DNA of 64,000 bases from Bicyclus anynana (lineage: Eukaryota > Arthropoda > Insecta > Lepidoptera > Nymphalidae), in contig NC_069095.1 in NCBI RefSeq assembly GCF_947172395.1, positions 5,394,001-5,458,000 on the forward strand, given 5' to 3'. The notes under the pieces are model-generated. The model worked only from the letters and a program-made list of their open reading frames with translations, was not told where the DNA came from and did no database searches. The position numbers and the translations under genes are program-made. Position 1 is the first letter of the stretch. Each line of letters starts with the position of its first letter. This document shows, one piece after another, positions 11,426-24,600 of the stretch.

Positions 11426-13509
11426 AAGACACTACAGAGTACCTAATACGTAAGCCCTTATATATATCACAAGTGTAAAAGTGTTTGTTTGTAATTAATT
11501 GTGAAATTATCGTACGTTGTCAGAGGAATAAGAAAGCAGATAGAGACATACATTTATCCTAAAAAAGTAGTAATGTTGTTTAAGAAGTACCTACTGTTTT
11601 AGAAGCATGGGATATTTTTTGAAATGGTTGTCTTAAGTAAACTTACAAAACATATAATTCTTATTTTTCTGAAATAACAACACGAGCGAAACCGCATGCA
11701 AAATGTTATATTTTTGTTTTCCATTCCTAAAACATTTATTTGATTGTATTAAACTTTTAATGTTTGTATTAATACGAGTATGTAAGAAGTTAAAGTTCCG
11801 TGAAATACAAATACTTTCTAAAAAATACATGCCAACAATACAAGATAGTATCTTTCTTAGTCCCTAACGCTACCACAGAAAACCAAATAATATCTATACA
11901 AAACAAGACTCTGTATAGGTAAGATTCACAGTCTAAAGGCTTAGGCTGACAACACAGCTAGGAGATAAGAAACAACAGACGTCTCACTTCGAAACTATGC
12001 ATAAAGTTGAACTCATCAGCTTAAGCCATCAACATGCCTCGCAAGTTCACTCTTACACTAAAAGCTTCTTTAACAACGTCTATTAACCGACCAATTTTAG
12101 ACAAACTTCTATAATCTCGCCTCGTATAAAGTACAATAACAGTGAAAACGTAATTAGCGAGTCACTGCGAGGTCAACGTAAATAATTAAGGGCTTTAGAG
12201 ATCGATAATGTCGCATGGCCTCTATAGTACTTGGCTAATAAAATTTTATTAAAGAAAAATTACGCCCACTCAAAGTCACCGCTAATCTGATGGCAGTTCG
12301 GTACAGGGAACACGGTGTGCGTGTTTCAACTATTCAAAGTATTACTTTAATGTGAGATTGTATCAGAAAACAACAGTTTTATTAGGTTCTTTAAATCTAC
12401 TCTAGCCAAAGCTCGCTAGAGAACTTCATCCAAGGAAACACAACTATTAGAAAACTATTTCGTTTTCAATCATTATAATTTTAGCCTTGATACGCTCACA
12501 TTTTGGAATTTTACTTTTCATCTTCAAACTCCTAACTACCATCACATCTGATGGCAGTAGTAGTACATTATACAGTGTTTTTTTAAGTGCTACAGTTTTT
12601 TTAAAGAAAAAATCGGTTGTCTGTAAAGTCGGTTCACTGACGATTGTTGAACGTGATAGCGTCATAAGAAAATACTGATGGAATGGTTGCATTTTTCAAA
12701 AGAAAATATTCTTTTTTCTAAAATACTGTTTAATAATCTTCATATACTTTATTTCTTGTAAAAAAATTTGGCAACCCTAGAGCGAGGGAACGACGCATGA
12801 CGTCATCCTTTTTCGAGTGTGCAGCCGACTTCATCAAATTATAAGACGTTGTCACGTTAAAAACGATATTATATTATGTTATTTTTTTACACAGCTTGTT
12901 TTAGAATTGGGTATGACTATAATAAGACGAATATATGAAACCCATAATTTGGGTTTCAATTGCTTTATGAACAATTTTCTACACTCTTATAATATGTCAA
13001 AACTCAAAATTGACGAAATACAAAGGTTTGACAGTTTAATTAAGTATGCACTAAGCTTGATACAAGGGTTCAACGCGAAATCAGAGTCCAATCAATCCAA
13101 TCCTTGATTATGTGATTCAAATAACTTTAAACCTTACTGCCTTGCCGGTGATTCTAAATTGGAATGGTCATACGAAGGGACAAAATATTTTGGCACTCCT
13201 ATCAAACAAACAAGTCAAAGTAAAATCAGCTTTTGGCTTGATGTTTGTAGGTTATCAATTTGTTTGCGTTTTCCCCTTTTAAGTTGAAATGTATTGTGCA
13301 CGAATGTGGTTTTAGGAAGGTTTGTTGTGAGCATTCAGTTATGCTGATGTCAATAGATTTTCCCTAATGAATTATCCGGCAATGAAAACTTGTGGATTTA
13401 ATACGTTCATATATCTACTAATTACATTATAGCTAACTACCAAAATCATACCTACAAACACCCATTATATAAATAGAACTTTCAACGTAGACTTTATGTA
13501 ATGTACCCA
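11426..13509. other. Intergenic, nothing recognised
   Basis: It contains a TGACGTCA palindrome near 12799 and scattered short open frames, but no supported gene. Confidence 0.4.
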
Positions 13510-13665
13510 GCCCCCCTAGCCGAGTGGCATGTCGATTCTCTTTCTACGATCGCTAACGCTTCGTAAACTACAAAAATGTATAGGAATGACAGATTTTGAT
13601 CACGTGATCTATCGATAGCAAATGTCATTCCCATAGATCTCAACGTGCCACTTAGGTAGGGGGGC
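13510..13665. mobile_element. MITE, about 156 bp, GCCCCCCTA termini
   Basis: The termini GCCCCCCTAGCCGAGTGGCA and its inverted form (three mismatches) bound the element. Inside are GATTCTCTTTCTAC and the 12-bp palindrome GATCACGTGATC (13598-13609), which is itself nested between GGAATGACA and TGTCATTCC. It is non-coding. Confidence 0.7.
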
Positions 13666-16534
13666 AGGTTATAATCCCTTCTGTGCCAAATTTCATCAAA
13701 TATATAGTAAGTAAACGTGCCTCAAAGAAAAACGTCAAACTGATTAATGTAATTTTTGTCTTTTTTATGTATTTTGCATGTACCGTCTCAAATTAAAATG
13801 ACACAGCTAAAATGTTTTCTATCTTGTTCGTCATAACTACGACAAAGTTCCTACTTCTCAGTATTAAAACTTTGCAAGTATCCTTTCAATAGACGCACAA
13901 ACAACCGCAGTAGGGAATCGCTGAATATATCTTGAGTTGACAACTTGAATGCCACAAAAGAGGGTCTCTCAAACATGTCTTGTTTTTATTGGTCTATTGT
14001 ACTTTCCGCAGTCGACGTGCCTGCAAACTTTTCGTCTACGACAAATTCTTTCATGCGCTGCATAATATAATCCTTTCGTATTTTGAACAAGGGAGACCGG
14101 AAATTATAAAACTTTTCTTAAAAGTATGCTTGTTAGTTGTAAATCTTCTTTCTTTACCGACAATTATTGCATTTTAAGCTACAAGTATTGGAATAACAAA
14201 GTAATTAATAATTAAACGCACTTACCTGTACATGAAGTTCTATCATAAGGGTTTATCCGAATAGATTACCAAAGAATATACATCCATAATACACAGTAGA
14301 ATATACACTTATTTATTACTACACTTGCACCCGCGACTGTTTATCTTACGATTCACTGTAAATTCTTTTGTTATTCAAGTCACAGGAACTAATTTTTATA
14401 AGTTTTACATGATTTACCTCCTTCGGAGTGATAATAGCAATTGTGACTGAGTTTAAGAAAATAATGGTCACTTTATGGAAAAAAACATATAATTTTTCAA
14501 GCTACCGCATCAAATATATAATAATATGTTGTCCCATTCAATAACAACCTGTAACGTTGGCTCTGGTCGGCCGGAGTTTAACAATATTCTTTTCCTATAA
14601 TTACTTACAGAGTAATGTAAAAATCTGTTGTGTTTTTGTAACAAGATTAATCATTGCGAGCTTTACGCCGGCGCGCGTCGTTACACCTAATGCGAGGCAA
14701 TCTATCAACCGAACGTCAAAAAAGCTTCCAAATTGATATTCTCTAAAATCGAAAAAAAGTATTAAAAAAACACTAAAAGCTTACATTGAAACTGAAAGTA
14801 ACAAATTGAAAAGGCTTCAATTACGCCTGCCTCGTGATAATCGTTTTCTTTATCTTTTAAAAAATTATACAAAATTTTATAAATGATATTCAAAATGTAT
14901 AATCGACGCAAATATTTATTATAAAAGCTGTAGTTTTTTTTACTCGATTGACCGTACAATTAACTACAGGTAATAATAAACGAGATAATGAAATCTAAGT
15001 ACCTTGCATGATGAAGACATCTAAAGAAGAAGGTATGACAAACATGCGGGTAAATTAAAAATAAACATTGAAAGCTAAAAACAATATTTTTTTTAAACCT
15101 GTTCTCAAACGTAACGTTACAACACCGCCTGCAGGCAAAACCGAGAACAGTACAGTTTTGTGTGTACAGTTTTTTCATATGATTTTGACTAGATAAAACT
15201 GTACAGTTAAAACTGAAGCTCTGTAACCGGAAATAATGATCTTGATATTCATTGAAAGTCGATTGAAAATTCAAACAAAGATGTAACACGCGTACTTGAA
15301 ATCAGTTTTGAATCCAAACGGACACCGCATCCATCTTACGAGCAAAGCAAACAGTTGACTAAATTCTGAAGGATATCTCGTATTTACTCTGAGCTCCTGA
15401 GCAAATCCGTGGCATTTCTCAAAAATGTTCCTGTTACAGATAATTTTAGAAGCTCAAAGATGTCTAGTATGTATAATAATAGCCCAGGCCATTTATTTCG
15501 CAATTTTGTAACCTTATCATTTTTATAATTAAAAACCATTTGCGACAAAAGCATTGTAAAATATTTTTTAATAATATTCGCAAGAGGCACTTAAAATATT
15601 GAACAATGACTACAAAAACTTGTTTTAATACAGTTTTCTTTTTTACTCTTCCTGATAATCCAGTAAATCGATATAGTATCACGCTGAGAGCCAATCAAAT
15701 TTACTAACAAACAAATAATAAGTAGTTCAGTCTTCCGGTAGATACCCCGTTTGTCTGTTTCCTACCCCTTCATAAATATTTTATGTAAAACTTGAAACTT
15801 GTATTAAAGTTAATTTAGTAATCTAATATATTACAGCTACATTTTGTTTTATACCTTTTGTGCTGGAAAAACAAAATCAAAATTAAATTTAGACTACGGC
15901 AATAATCTAACACACTTATCATTGTGAAACTACGTTTCCATTTTTAAGTCAAGACGTTTAATAAATGTGCGCATCTCGGTCCCATTGCACAACACATCAG
16001 TTTAACTGTCACTTGGCGCAACTCAGACTCAAAACAATTCTAAAATGAAATATTTTTAGAGCCATTAGCCTGAAAGCCTTCCATCTGACGCCAGACTGGA
16101 GATATCTTTTATTTAGCTACCGAATGTACCTAGCTATTCTGGGCAAGGAAACGTGTAAGGTATAGAATCGGTAAAAGTCTGGCTAACGTTAGGTATGGCA
16201 ATAAAATTGATACTTTATTGCTTGTAAACCGGATAGAAACCTTCGTGGTCTGATATAAAATGACTGCTCAAAATTTTTATTTGACTCGCTTCCACGTTGT
16301 GTAGCAATTGTAAGACATATTTTTTTTAAAGTAATTAAAACTGACTAAAACCGTAATTTCCTCTATAATTGAGATATTGGCTGTTTCTTAGGCTCTTTAT
16401 ATTTTAAAACCTCCCCTGAGCGAATTAAATAAAATATTGAGTATGTACAATAGTCAAGCAGTTCTCTAGTTTTAGTTCCTCAAACTCTAACAGATATTCA
16501 AACATAGATACTTATACAGGCAATAAAAAACTGC
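13666..16534. other. Intergenic, one copy of the AACTGTACAGTT palindrome
   Basis: No gene is supported. At 15145-15210 there are GTACAGTTTT runs and one perfect AACTGTACAGTT (15197-15208), related to the array at 17487-17930. Confidence 0.45.
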
Positions 16535-16705
16535 TGAAGCTCTAGTCGTGAAATTCAGTTTTTCACACATCCCACAGGAACCATGTATTTTCCGGTATAA
16601 AACGTAGTCTATATGTTGCTCTATAACCTCCTCTATCTTAAAAGTCCTGTTAAAATCAGTCCAGCCGTTCCAAAGTCGGACCCAGATAAACAGAAAGACA
16701 CAAGA
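16535..16705 (-). mobile_element. Helitron-type fragment without its 3' end
   Basis: The body (CACACATCCCACAGGAACCATG; CAGTCCAGCCGTTCCAAAG) parallels the minus-strand copies at 9039 and 51832. No CTAG terminus is visible. Confidence 0.4.
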
Positions 16706-17195
16706 ATTTTAAAAAGGTGATTTGTGGTTTCTTGTAAATAACTATACCAAAAAAGCCACAGACAGATACTTAAATTTTATTTATATGTATGCATTGATAT
16801 TTACTTACGGATTCGTCTTAATAGTAAATACATTTTATTTTACGATATAACAAGCTTCGTTGATGACTCTTCAACTTGCCATAATAAATCACCGTTAAAA
16901 CTTGTGTAACTTTAAATTAAAAGTGGCACCCCTGACTTATTACGGTACTCAAAGGCCGAATTCATTCTTCAACCAATTTTCCAACGATGAAAATTAGACT
17001 GTCCAAAACGACAGGCGTGAATGCAAATCCGGTTGAAGTAATAAAACGACACTAATTAAAATGGCGGAAGAAAAAATTTGAAGAAATTGGCTAATTTAGG
17101 TAATTTAGGTGTTAGGGACAAAGGATCCTAATATAATTATTTTACATAAAAATTAAAAATCGAGGTGTGACTATGTCGTTCGATTTATATTTTAA

Positions 17196-17340
17196 CTAGC
17201 AGACGCCCCGCGGTTTACCCGTGTAGTTCCCGTTTTCGTTTATACGGGGATAAAATATAGCCTATATCAATCACAGATAACGTGGCTTTCTAATGGTAAT
17301 ATAATTTTCTAAATCTGTTCATTGGATCCAGAGATTACTT
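17196..17340 (-). mobile_element. Helitron-type non-autonomous element
   Basis: The minus-strand terminus is CGGGGCGTCTGCTAG at 17196, with the shared body (GGGATAAAATATAGCCTAT; CAGAGATTACT). Confidence 0.6.
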
Positions 17341-17486
17341 AACTCAATTTTTTTTAAACTTTCCGAATAAGGAATTGTAACTTTCACAATTTTTTGCAAG
17401 CGAAGCTTAATTTTTTCCATAAACATCTAAGTAGTTATCATATTTCTGCCAATAAAAATGCTAAAAATCTTGGCATAAAATCACAA

Positions 17487-17932
17487 CTTGTGAATCAGAG
17501 TGAACACTTTAGTGTTCCTCGGGCTAAATAGTGCAGTTTTAACTGCATAGATTTAACTGTACAGTTGAACTTTTCAGTTAAACTGTACAGTTTTTTAACT
17601 GTACTTGAACTTTTTTTCTAATTATTTTGATTAATATTTCGATTACATATAACTGTACAGTTAAAATTGCACTGTTAAAACTGTACTGTTAAAACTCTAC
17701 AGTTAAAGTCTTGTGAATCAGAGTGAACACTTTAGTGTTGCTCATGCTAAATAGTGCAGTTTCAACTGTACAGATTTAACTGTACAGTTGAACTATTCAG
17801 TTAAACTGTACAGTTTTTTAACTGTACTTATACTTACAGGTTTTCTAATTATTTTGATTGCTATTTCGATTACATATAACTGTACAGTTAAAACGGCACA
17901 GTTAAAACTGTACAGTTAAAACTGCACAGAGC
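17487..17932. repeat. 223-bp tandem repeat carrying seven AACTGTACAGTT palindromes
   Basis: Two direct units start at 17487 and 17710 with CTTGTGAATCAGAGTGAACA. Perfect AACTGTACAGTT occurs at 17555, 17581, 17651, 17778, 17804, 17878 and 17906, with further one-mismatch versions. The palindromes occupy matching places in both units. No terminal inverted repeat or coding frame is evident. It could be a structured MITE duplicated in tandem or a protein-binding array. Confidence 0.7.
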
Positions 17933-18119
17933 GTCTGTAGCGCTTGTATGTGTTGAGATGGCATGTAAAACTTTTATACTCTCGCTATCAAGATTATTAA
18001 ATACGTACTTACATTAAACAAATACAACCTATCTTTAAGAGAGAAAACAAATCAACTAGCAACATAAATATAGAAGTAACTATACCAACGGGACGTTAAG
18101 TCAGTCAGTAACTGAATTA

Positions 18120-18370
18120 CAAAACACTATCTACAGCTAGATGGATGTTGCGCGAGTCGTGTAGCCGTTTACAATTCCATCTGCAAATCACAAGCAGACG
18201 ATTTGCGAAGGCTAATTAGGCACTTCGCGCCGAAATAACCGGCGCCATTAAAAATTCAGTCGCAAAGTGCAGTTCCCTGTCGCTGCAGTCTGACTCTCGG
18301 CTCTCGGATGCATTTAACCCGTCGCAACTGGACAGCCCGCCGCGATACTTTATCGTTCCTCAAATAGTCC
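18120..18370. promoter_or_regulatory. GC-rich unique island, possible regulatory element
   Basis: It is CpG-rich, without the repeat families around it. It contains GGCTAATTAGGC (a TAATTA homeodomain-type core) and GCGCCGAAATAACCGGCGCC. Frames on both strands are broken. Function is inference from composition alone. Confidence 0.25.
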
Positions 18371-18448
18371 AATCAAATAAACTTAGGCCTAGAGTTCACT
18401 GTTAGTTTCTCTAGGCTACTTATACGTTTGTATGTGTAGCCTATAAGG

Positions 18449-18724
18449 GCCGTGATAGTGGATATGACCTCTGCCTCTGATTCCGGGCATGCACCTCCAA
18501 CTTTTCAGTTGTATGCATTTTAAGAAATTAAATATCACGTGTCTCAAACGGTGAAGGAAAACGTGAGAAAACCTGCATACCAGAGAATTTTCTTAATTCT
18601 CTGCGTGTGTGAAGCCTGCCAATCCGTATTGGGCCAGCGTGGTGGACTATTGGCCTAATCCCAAAATAATCGATCTGAGAGGAGACTCGAGCTCAGCAGT
18701 GAGCCGAATATGGGTTGATAACGA
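18449..18724 (+). mobile_element. tRNA-derived SINE, family S1
   Basis: The plus-strand copy starts GCCGTGATAGTGGATATGACC. It has lost part of the B box and ends GCCGAATATGGGTTGATAA. Confidence 0.8.
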
Positions 18725-18781
18725 ATGTGTAGCCTAGATAAAGTGTATTGTATAACTGTATATCCCATCAAACTGCCTTAT

Positions 18782-19060
18782 AAGTCCCGTGGTTAGTTGG
18801 TTCGGCTAGGTCCAGGGTTCGAATTCCGGGACAGGCCAACAAAAAAAATGCGTTAACGGGATTTTTTTAACAAGAAAAATCTTAATAGCAACGAACACTG
18901 AGAATGAGGGAATAGAGAGTGCACCTGTGCTTGCACACACTTGTGCACTATAATATATTCTGTGTACATGGTTAATCACAAAAATGAGATTGGCCGCCTT
19001 GGGCGAAAAAATTCGGTCGGCAATTAATGGCAAAGACGAATCACCCTTCATCTTTGCAAT
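18782..19060 (+). mobile_element. tRNA-derived SINE, family S4
   Basis: The tRNA-like head has A box TGGTTAGTTGG and B box GGGTTCGAATTCC, followed by an unrelated body containing TGGCCGCCTTGGGCG. It is not a functional tRNA: the anticodon stem does not fold and no acceptor pairing is visible. Confidence 0.5.
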
Positions 19061-20019
19061 ACCAAAGATACCAATTACAATACAAAATACGTAATGTGTT
19101 GTAAATTATACCTAATGTTTTAGAATTTAAACCATGGTGATACAACGTCAGAGTATGCCCGACTAGTTTCGAACCCATACGGGGCCCTTAGTCATGAGCT
19201 GGCTATTGCAACGCGGCACGATACAAACTGATCAGATTGGATCGTGCCGCGTTTGCGTGAGTTTTAGCCGTGTTTCATAATCAATTAAAACACCACTCTC
19301 TTTACATCGATGGTTAAAAACGAAGAACATACCAAAAATACAAAGTACATACATTTTGTTTTGTAAGCTCTTTGACTATGGCGGCTAAACTGAAAATAGC
19401 GACCTATAAATGTGAAAATTGATTTTGACATCGTGCTTTATTCGAACCCTAACCAGGTAGAAGCTTTTGTATAATGCAAAAGATATTTCCGGATTTAGCG
19501 ATCAGACTACTCTGAAAATAAAATAACATTTCAAATTAATATCTATCTCGGACGGGAAGAGAGCAATTTGCGGAATTAAAAGAGAAGAATAAATACGAAT
19601 TTCATAGTGAATTAAACGGTACTTTGTAGGGTCTAATTATACGCAGGGCTGGCTTTTCTATATTCTATATCAATACTTATATTGCAAAAAATCCTTTTAA
19701 CAAAGTGCTATGCCAAATGGGCTACTATAGTTTATTTTGTTTTTGCCTTTAAGCCGATCAATAGAAAGGACATGAATCAATAGAAGTATGATGTTATTTT
19801 TCGCTTTTTAAAGTAATGCATCTTAGTAGTAGATTAAATTTTTTCCTCGAATTTAGAACAAGAAAATCATTTTCAAATTTCTTTAATAAAAGGCGAAGTA
19901 GTACGGTACAATTAAAAAAAAAACACATAGGTACGCGTCGATTGAGAAACTCCTCCTTTTATGACGACGGTTAAAAAGGTTAGATTTGATGTTTCTTGGT
20001 AAGGAATACAACTACTGGA
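19061..20019. other. Intergenic with one 12-bp-arm hairpin
   Basis: Positions 19211-19222 and 19241-19252 (ACGCGGCACGAT and its complement) form a perfect hairpin with an 18-nt loop. Nearby TAGTTTCGAACCCATACGGGG looks repeat-derived. No gene is seen. Confidence 0.45.
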
Positions 20020-20143
20020 CTGAATTAAAAATTCTCTCACCAGTGGAAAGCCACTTTATCAGAGAGTAACATAGGCTATATTTTATCCCCGTATTCCCAC
20101 AAAAATGATAACTCCACGGGTGAAACCGCAGGGTGTCTGCTAG
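20020..20143 (+). mobile_element. Helitron-type element, 3' part
   Basis: It contains ACATAGGCTATATTTTATCC and ends CGCAGGGTGTCTGCTAG followed by T. Confidence 0.55.
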
Positions 20144-20872
20144 TCTTATTATAAAGATCTCGTTCTAGCCATATTAGAGTACATTGTTAAAGTGACAATA
20201 TGTCTAGTTGTAAATGGAATAACCCCTATTTATTCAAGAAAAACCCCAAATTGTCCAGTTTGCACTCGCGAAAGCTTATATTAAATTAAAATGCTAATAA
20301 TTTAACTATAGGTTATACATTTACCTAGGCATTATAGACCTGTTTTCCTTACAGAATTAAGTAATGATCACTCCAAGCAACGAAGCAATGTAGTGTCTTT
20401 TAGCTCTAAATTCCTCAAGAGTGAGACCTGTGCTGAAATGGTAAAACGAAAATGACATGAAGAATGCAAAAAACTAATCATGGTTTAACTAACTCAGTCT
20501 TACCTACCGTCCCTGCACCAAAGTTGTACCAATATATCTACCAATATACAAATATTCAGTGTATTCTCTACTCTATTCTTTGTCGAACTTGAATTTCTCT
20601 TTTGTTCAAATTAACCGATTAATTCCAACTCGAAGATACTCCAAATTAAAAGTGACACTCAACTTATTACGGTTCACAAAAAAGCCAAATTAATTTTGGT
20701 AGTTACTAATTCGAAGACTAAATTAGGCTCTCCTCACCCACCTCAATGTAAATCCGATTAGAGTAATGAAAAGAAACGAGCAGAGTTCTAAAATGTTCGA
20801 AGAGAAATTGAGAAAATTATAATAAATATTTCTTAAACTTATCTTTTCGGCAGACTTAACACGTAGAAAACA

Positions 20873-21056
20873 CAGAAAATTCTCTGGTATACATGGTCAC
20901 CTCACGATGTTTTACCTTCACCGTTTGAGACACGTGATATTTAATTTCTTCAAATGCACATAACTGAAAAATTGGAGGTGCATGCCCCATACCGGAAGCG
21001 ATCCTATGCCCTCTGAATCGAAGGCAGAGATCGCATCCACTGGGCTATCACGTCAC
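20873..21056 (-). mobile_element. tRNA-derived SINE, family S1 (head half)
   Basis: The minus strand begins near 21056 with GTGATAGCCCAGTGGATGCG and runs to the ACCATGTATACCAGAGAATT region. The 3' tail is missing. Confidence 0.75.
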
Positions 21057-21613
21057 CTGTTTTCGTATATTGTGAGATTCTCCCACGACTCACGCATAGT
21101 TCTCGTATTTCTCACGTGTAATCGCCCGTAATGACGGAAAGACTTACCGTATATATAAATATTTTAATTAATAGTACTAACTACAACAAAATTTACGACA
21201 AAACATATTCTGCTCTTTGTACAAACAATATTACAGACTTTAAACATAGTTAATTATTGGTAATGTATACTTAGTCTTGATCTATTCATTTTGTGATATA
21301 GGGAAGTGAGGAAGTCGTCGAGTTTTAACACTTTTATTATTTTTCTAAGTTATTGGATTATAATCGTATTTAAACAATGTGTTCTTTTCATTTGTCGATC
21401 CATGAGTTAAGTGATGTTTGACACTTAAAACTGATGGACCGATTTTCAAGCGGTTTTCGGAGCTTGTGGAGAATTGAGGATTTATATAGTCTGATGAGTC
21501 TAATTCTATAGTACCGTATCGGACTTAAGGAAATAGAGTTTGGAAAAAGTATCCAATTACATAGATAAAGTCGTGGGCATCCACTAGATTAATGAGATAA
21601 TTACGCACTTGAG

Positions 21614-21625
21614 GAGATTTTCCGA
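21614..21625 (+). promoter_or_regulatory. 12-mer shared upstream of both esterases
   Basis: GAGATTTTCCGA lies 84 bases before the ATG of copy 1. It recurs 108 bases before the ATG of copy 2 (27530-27541) within otherwise poorly matched flanks. It may be part of the duplicated core promoter or 5' leader. No TATA box is clear. Confidence 0.35.
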
Positions 21626-21697
21626 CGTGATAACATTTTGCCCTTTAAATATTTAATTTGATATGTTTAATTCTAATACGTTAGTGTTGTCTATAGG

Positions 21698-24600
21698 ATG
21701 ATGGTCGTACCTCTGTTTCTTTTAGCTTTCAGTTTTGCCCAAGGCAATCTCAATGAGGGTCCTTTAGTGCATACGAACCTGGGTCCTATTCGTGGACTGC
21801 AAGCAAACGATGGTGACTATTCCATGTTCATGGGGATACCATTTGGAAAAATTCAAGAGGATAATCCATTTGGAGTAAGAATTTCATTACATTTCATTGG
21901 AGCTCTTGAGCCAATATTTATTTGAAGACTAAAATCCTAATTACATACGATCTACACCAATCTGTTTAATGGACGAAAAGTTAGTTGTTTTTATATCAAT
22001 TGTTAAACAAGTTATTGCAAATAGGTTGCCTAAAAATTTCTGCCAGCGTTTGACTTGCGTAGAACGTAGTTTGGCCAGTAATAATATTTTTTTACTATTT
22101 ATTTAATGCTAACTAATCAAAATCGCGAACGTCATCCGGTGCATACGACAACCAAGCATTATCTATGCGACAAATCCTTCGTAGATATTTATAATGTAGT
22201 AGGTAGATGACATTGCCCGGTTAACATTGTGATTTTTGTTAACAATGAGCTACGGTGGTTATTTAATTTGATGTTTATTTTAAAAGCTTGTTTAAAAAAA
22301 ACCAAGTAGTGAATTAGACAGCTGAAGTTGAACATAATTATGATATAATAGTAGATTGTTATACAAGGGGCTAAAAAGACCCATTATATAAGAGGTATTT
22401 TTAGGGCCCGAGACGAAGGCGAGGGCCGCCTAAATAGAAACCGAGTTTATAATGGGTTTAGCCCCACGTGTTACACTCTGCTTTTCACTACGATTGCGAG
22501 AAAATAAAATAGTTTAGTACAATATTCAATGATTTATTTTAATTGAAAATTAAATGTACAAAGTCTACAATTTTGGATATTAAGGGAGATGCTTTTACCC
22601 GGTAACATAATTTCCGACTACTGTAAGTATGTGTGGTAAACGTGGGAGATAATAGTTTGAAAAACTCCTTTCGTAAGTGAATCCATTCGTTGTTTTCTTC
22701 ACTTATTAAATTTTTCGTAGGTATTCGTAGGTATCGTAGGTAAGTATTTAAGTAAATGCGTCTCGACGTTAATGGTAACAGATTGAAAATTTCATCCATC
22801 TTCAAATTAGGATCACCATTCTCACTAGATAAAGACAACAATAACAATTATTGTTGAAAAATATGTAAGTTACGCTCACAAATTTACAATGAAATTCACG
22901 CCAAATTTTTTTTTAATTTTATTTTTTCACATGAGAAAAAGGCAAAGGTATTACACCGTAAAGGATGTCCCATGTCTTTAAATCTCGCTCTATTCGCAAC
23001 TCAATAAAAATTAAATAAAAAAATAAATGCATTTCACAGACAAGAACGCTGCATTTCATTCCAATTTAAAGTTTTTTATTTATTTTTCAAAACAATCAGT
23101 GCCTTACCTATAATGATTCTATTTTCGAATAAAACCTTCTCCGTTTTATAGTAGGCTAGTACTTGGCTAGTACTCGTAACAGACGAGAATTAAAAAAACA
23201 AAATTACTTTAGCCCCTAGAGGCTAATATGCTTGTTTAGCCCCGCTGTGGAGTGGTGATATGACAGTGTTTTTGAGCAAGAGTAGTGAAAAATATTTTTC
23301 ATCTAATATACAGGCGGGTGAAGGTAGTTTCTAATTCTGATCATTATTCATTTTTCATGTACGTATCCTACTAATTAAGGTTTTTACTAAAGTCTTTAAG
23401 TTAATTTTATTTTTCAGCCTTCCCTCCCTTACCCTAAATTTGAGCAAGTCTTCAACGCGTACGACGACTCCGCAGTTTGTCCTCAAAGAGAAGAATTTAA
23501 TTTGACAATTACAGGAACACTCGATTGCCTTAATTTAAATATCTATGCGCCAAACAAAGCTTCTCCCCAAAACAAAGTTCCCGTTTTAGCTTTAATATAC
23601 GGTGGAGGTTTCAATGTCGGATTTGCGGGAAGATTCCTTTACGGTCCTAAATTTTTGGTCAGACACGATATTATTTTGGTCACTATAAACTATAGACTTG
23701 GTCCTTATGGATTTATGTGCCTAGACACTCCTGAAGTTCCCGGAAACCAAGGATTGAAAGATCAATTATTGGCATTACGCTGGGTCAAGAATAACATTGC
23801 TGCGTTTGGGGGCGACGCAGACAAGATAACCTTAATGGGAACGAGTGCTGGCAGTGTCTCAGTTGAATTACACCTCATGTCGGGACAGGAGAAATTGTAC
23901 AACCAAATTATAACACAAAGTACCTCCGCATTGAGTCCATTAGCTGAACCGTTTTCTGATAAAGCAGCACCTCTAAAAATCGCTGATAAATTGGGCTATA
24001 AAACAAACAATATATCTGATGCATTGGAATTTTTAGCAAAAAGAGATCCTAAAGTGATTATAGCAACTTCGATTGATTTATCGTTGATATTTGTAACGTG
24101 TGTTGAAAAAACATTTGATGGTGTAGAGAGCATAACAACAGTACATCCCTTACAAGCTGATATCAAAGATGTTAAAAACATGAAAGTTTTAGCAGGTTTT
24201 AATAATAAAGAACAGTTGGTGCAATCCGCAACGAGACCTGCGGATACGTTTAGAGATTTAAATGTTTTTAAATTTTTGGCGCTGGGGTTTGATGTCGACG
24301 AAAATTTTCAGGTGATGGAAGATATTGTACGCCGCTTTTATGTAGGTAAGAGAAAAGAGTATTACGTAATTACTTACGTAATAAGTATTGTATTAGTAAG
24401 TAAGTCATCGCAAATGTATTGTTTTATAGATATTTTACCCTTTTACTAGATACTCGTACCTATATCGAAGGAATTCTTAATGCTTCGTTGAACTTTAGAC
24501 GTACCATCCTATTCTTAACAAAGGGCAATAAAAAATATACTAATGTTCTTTTGTATAAAATAAACAATAAAAAAGGAATACGCGGAAATCCGCAATCATT

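Noticed and set aside
18782..18840. tRNA-like sequence as a true tRNA gene
   Set aside because: Only A and B box words are present. There is no acceptor stem pairing or anticodon loop, and a SINE body follows.
22539..22847. 102-codon minus-strand frame in esterase 1 intron 1
   Set aside because: No recognised motif. It lies between repeat-derived GGGGCTAAA words and is probably transposon debris or chance.
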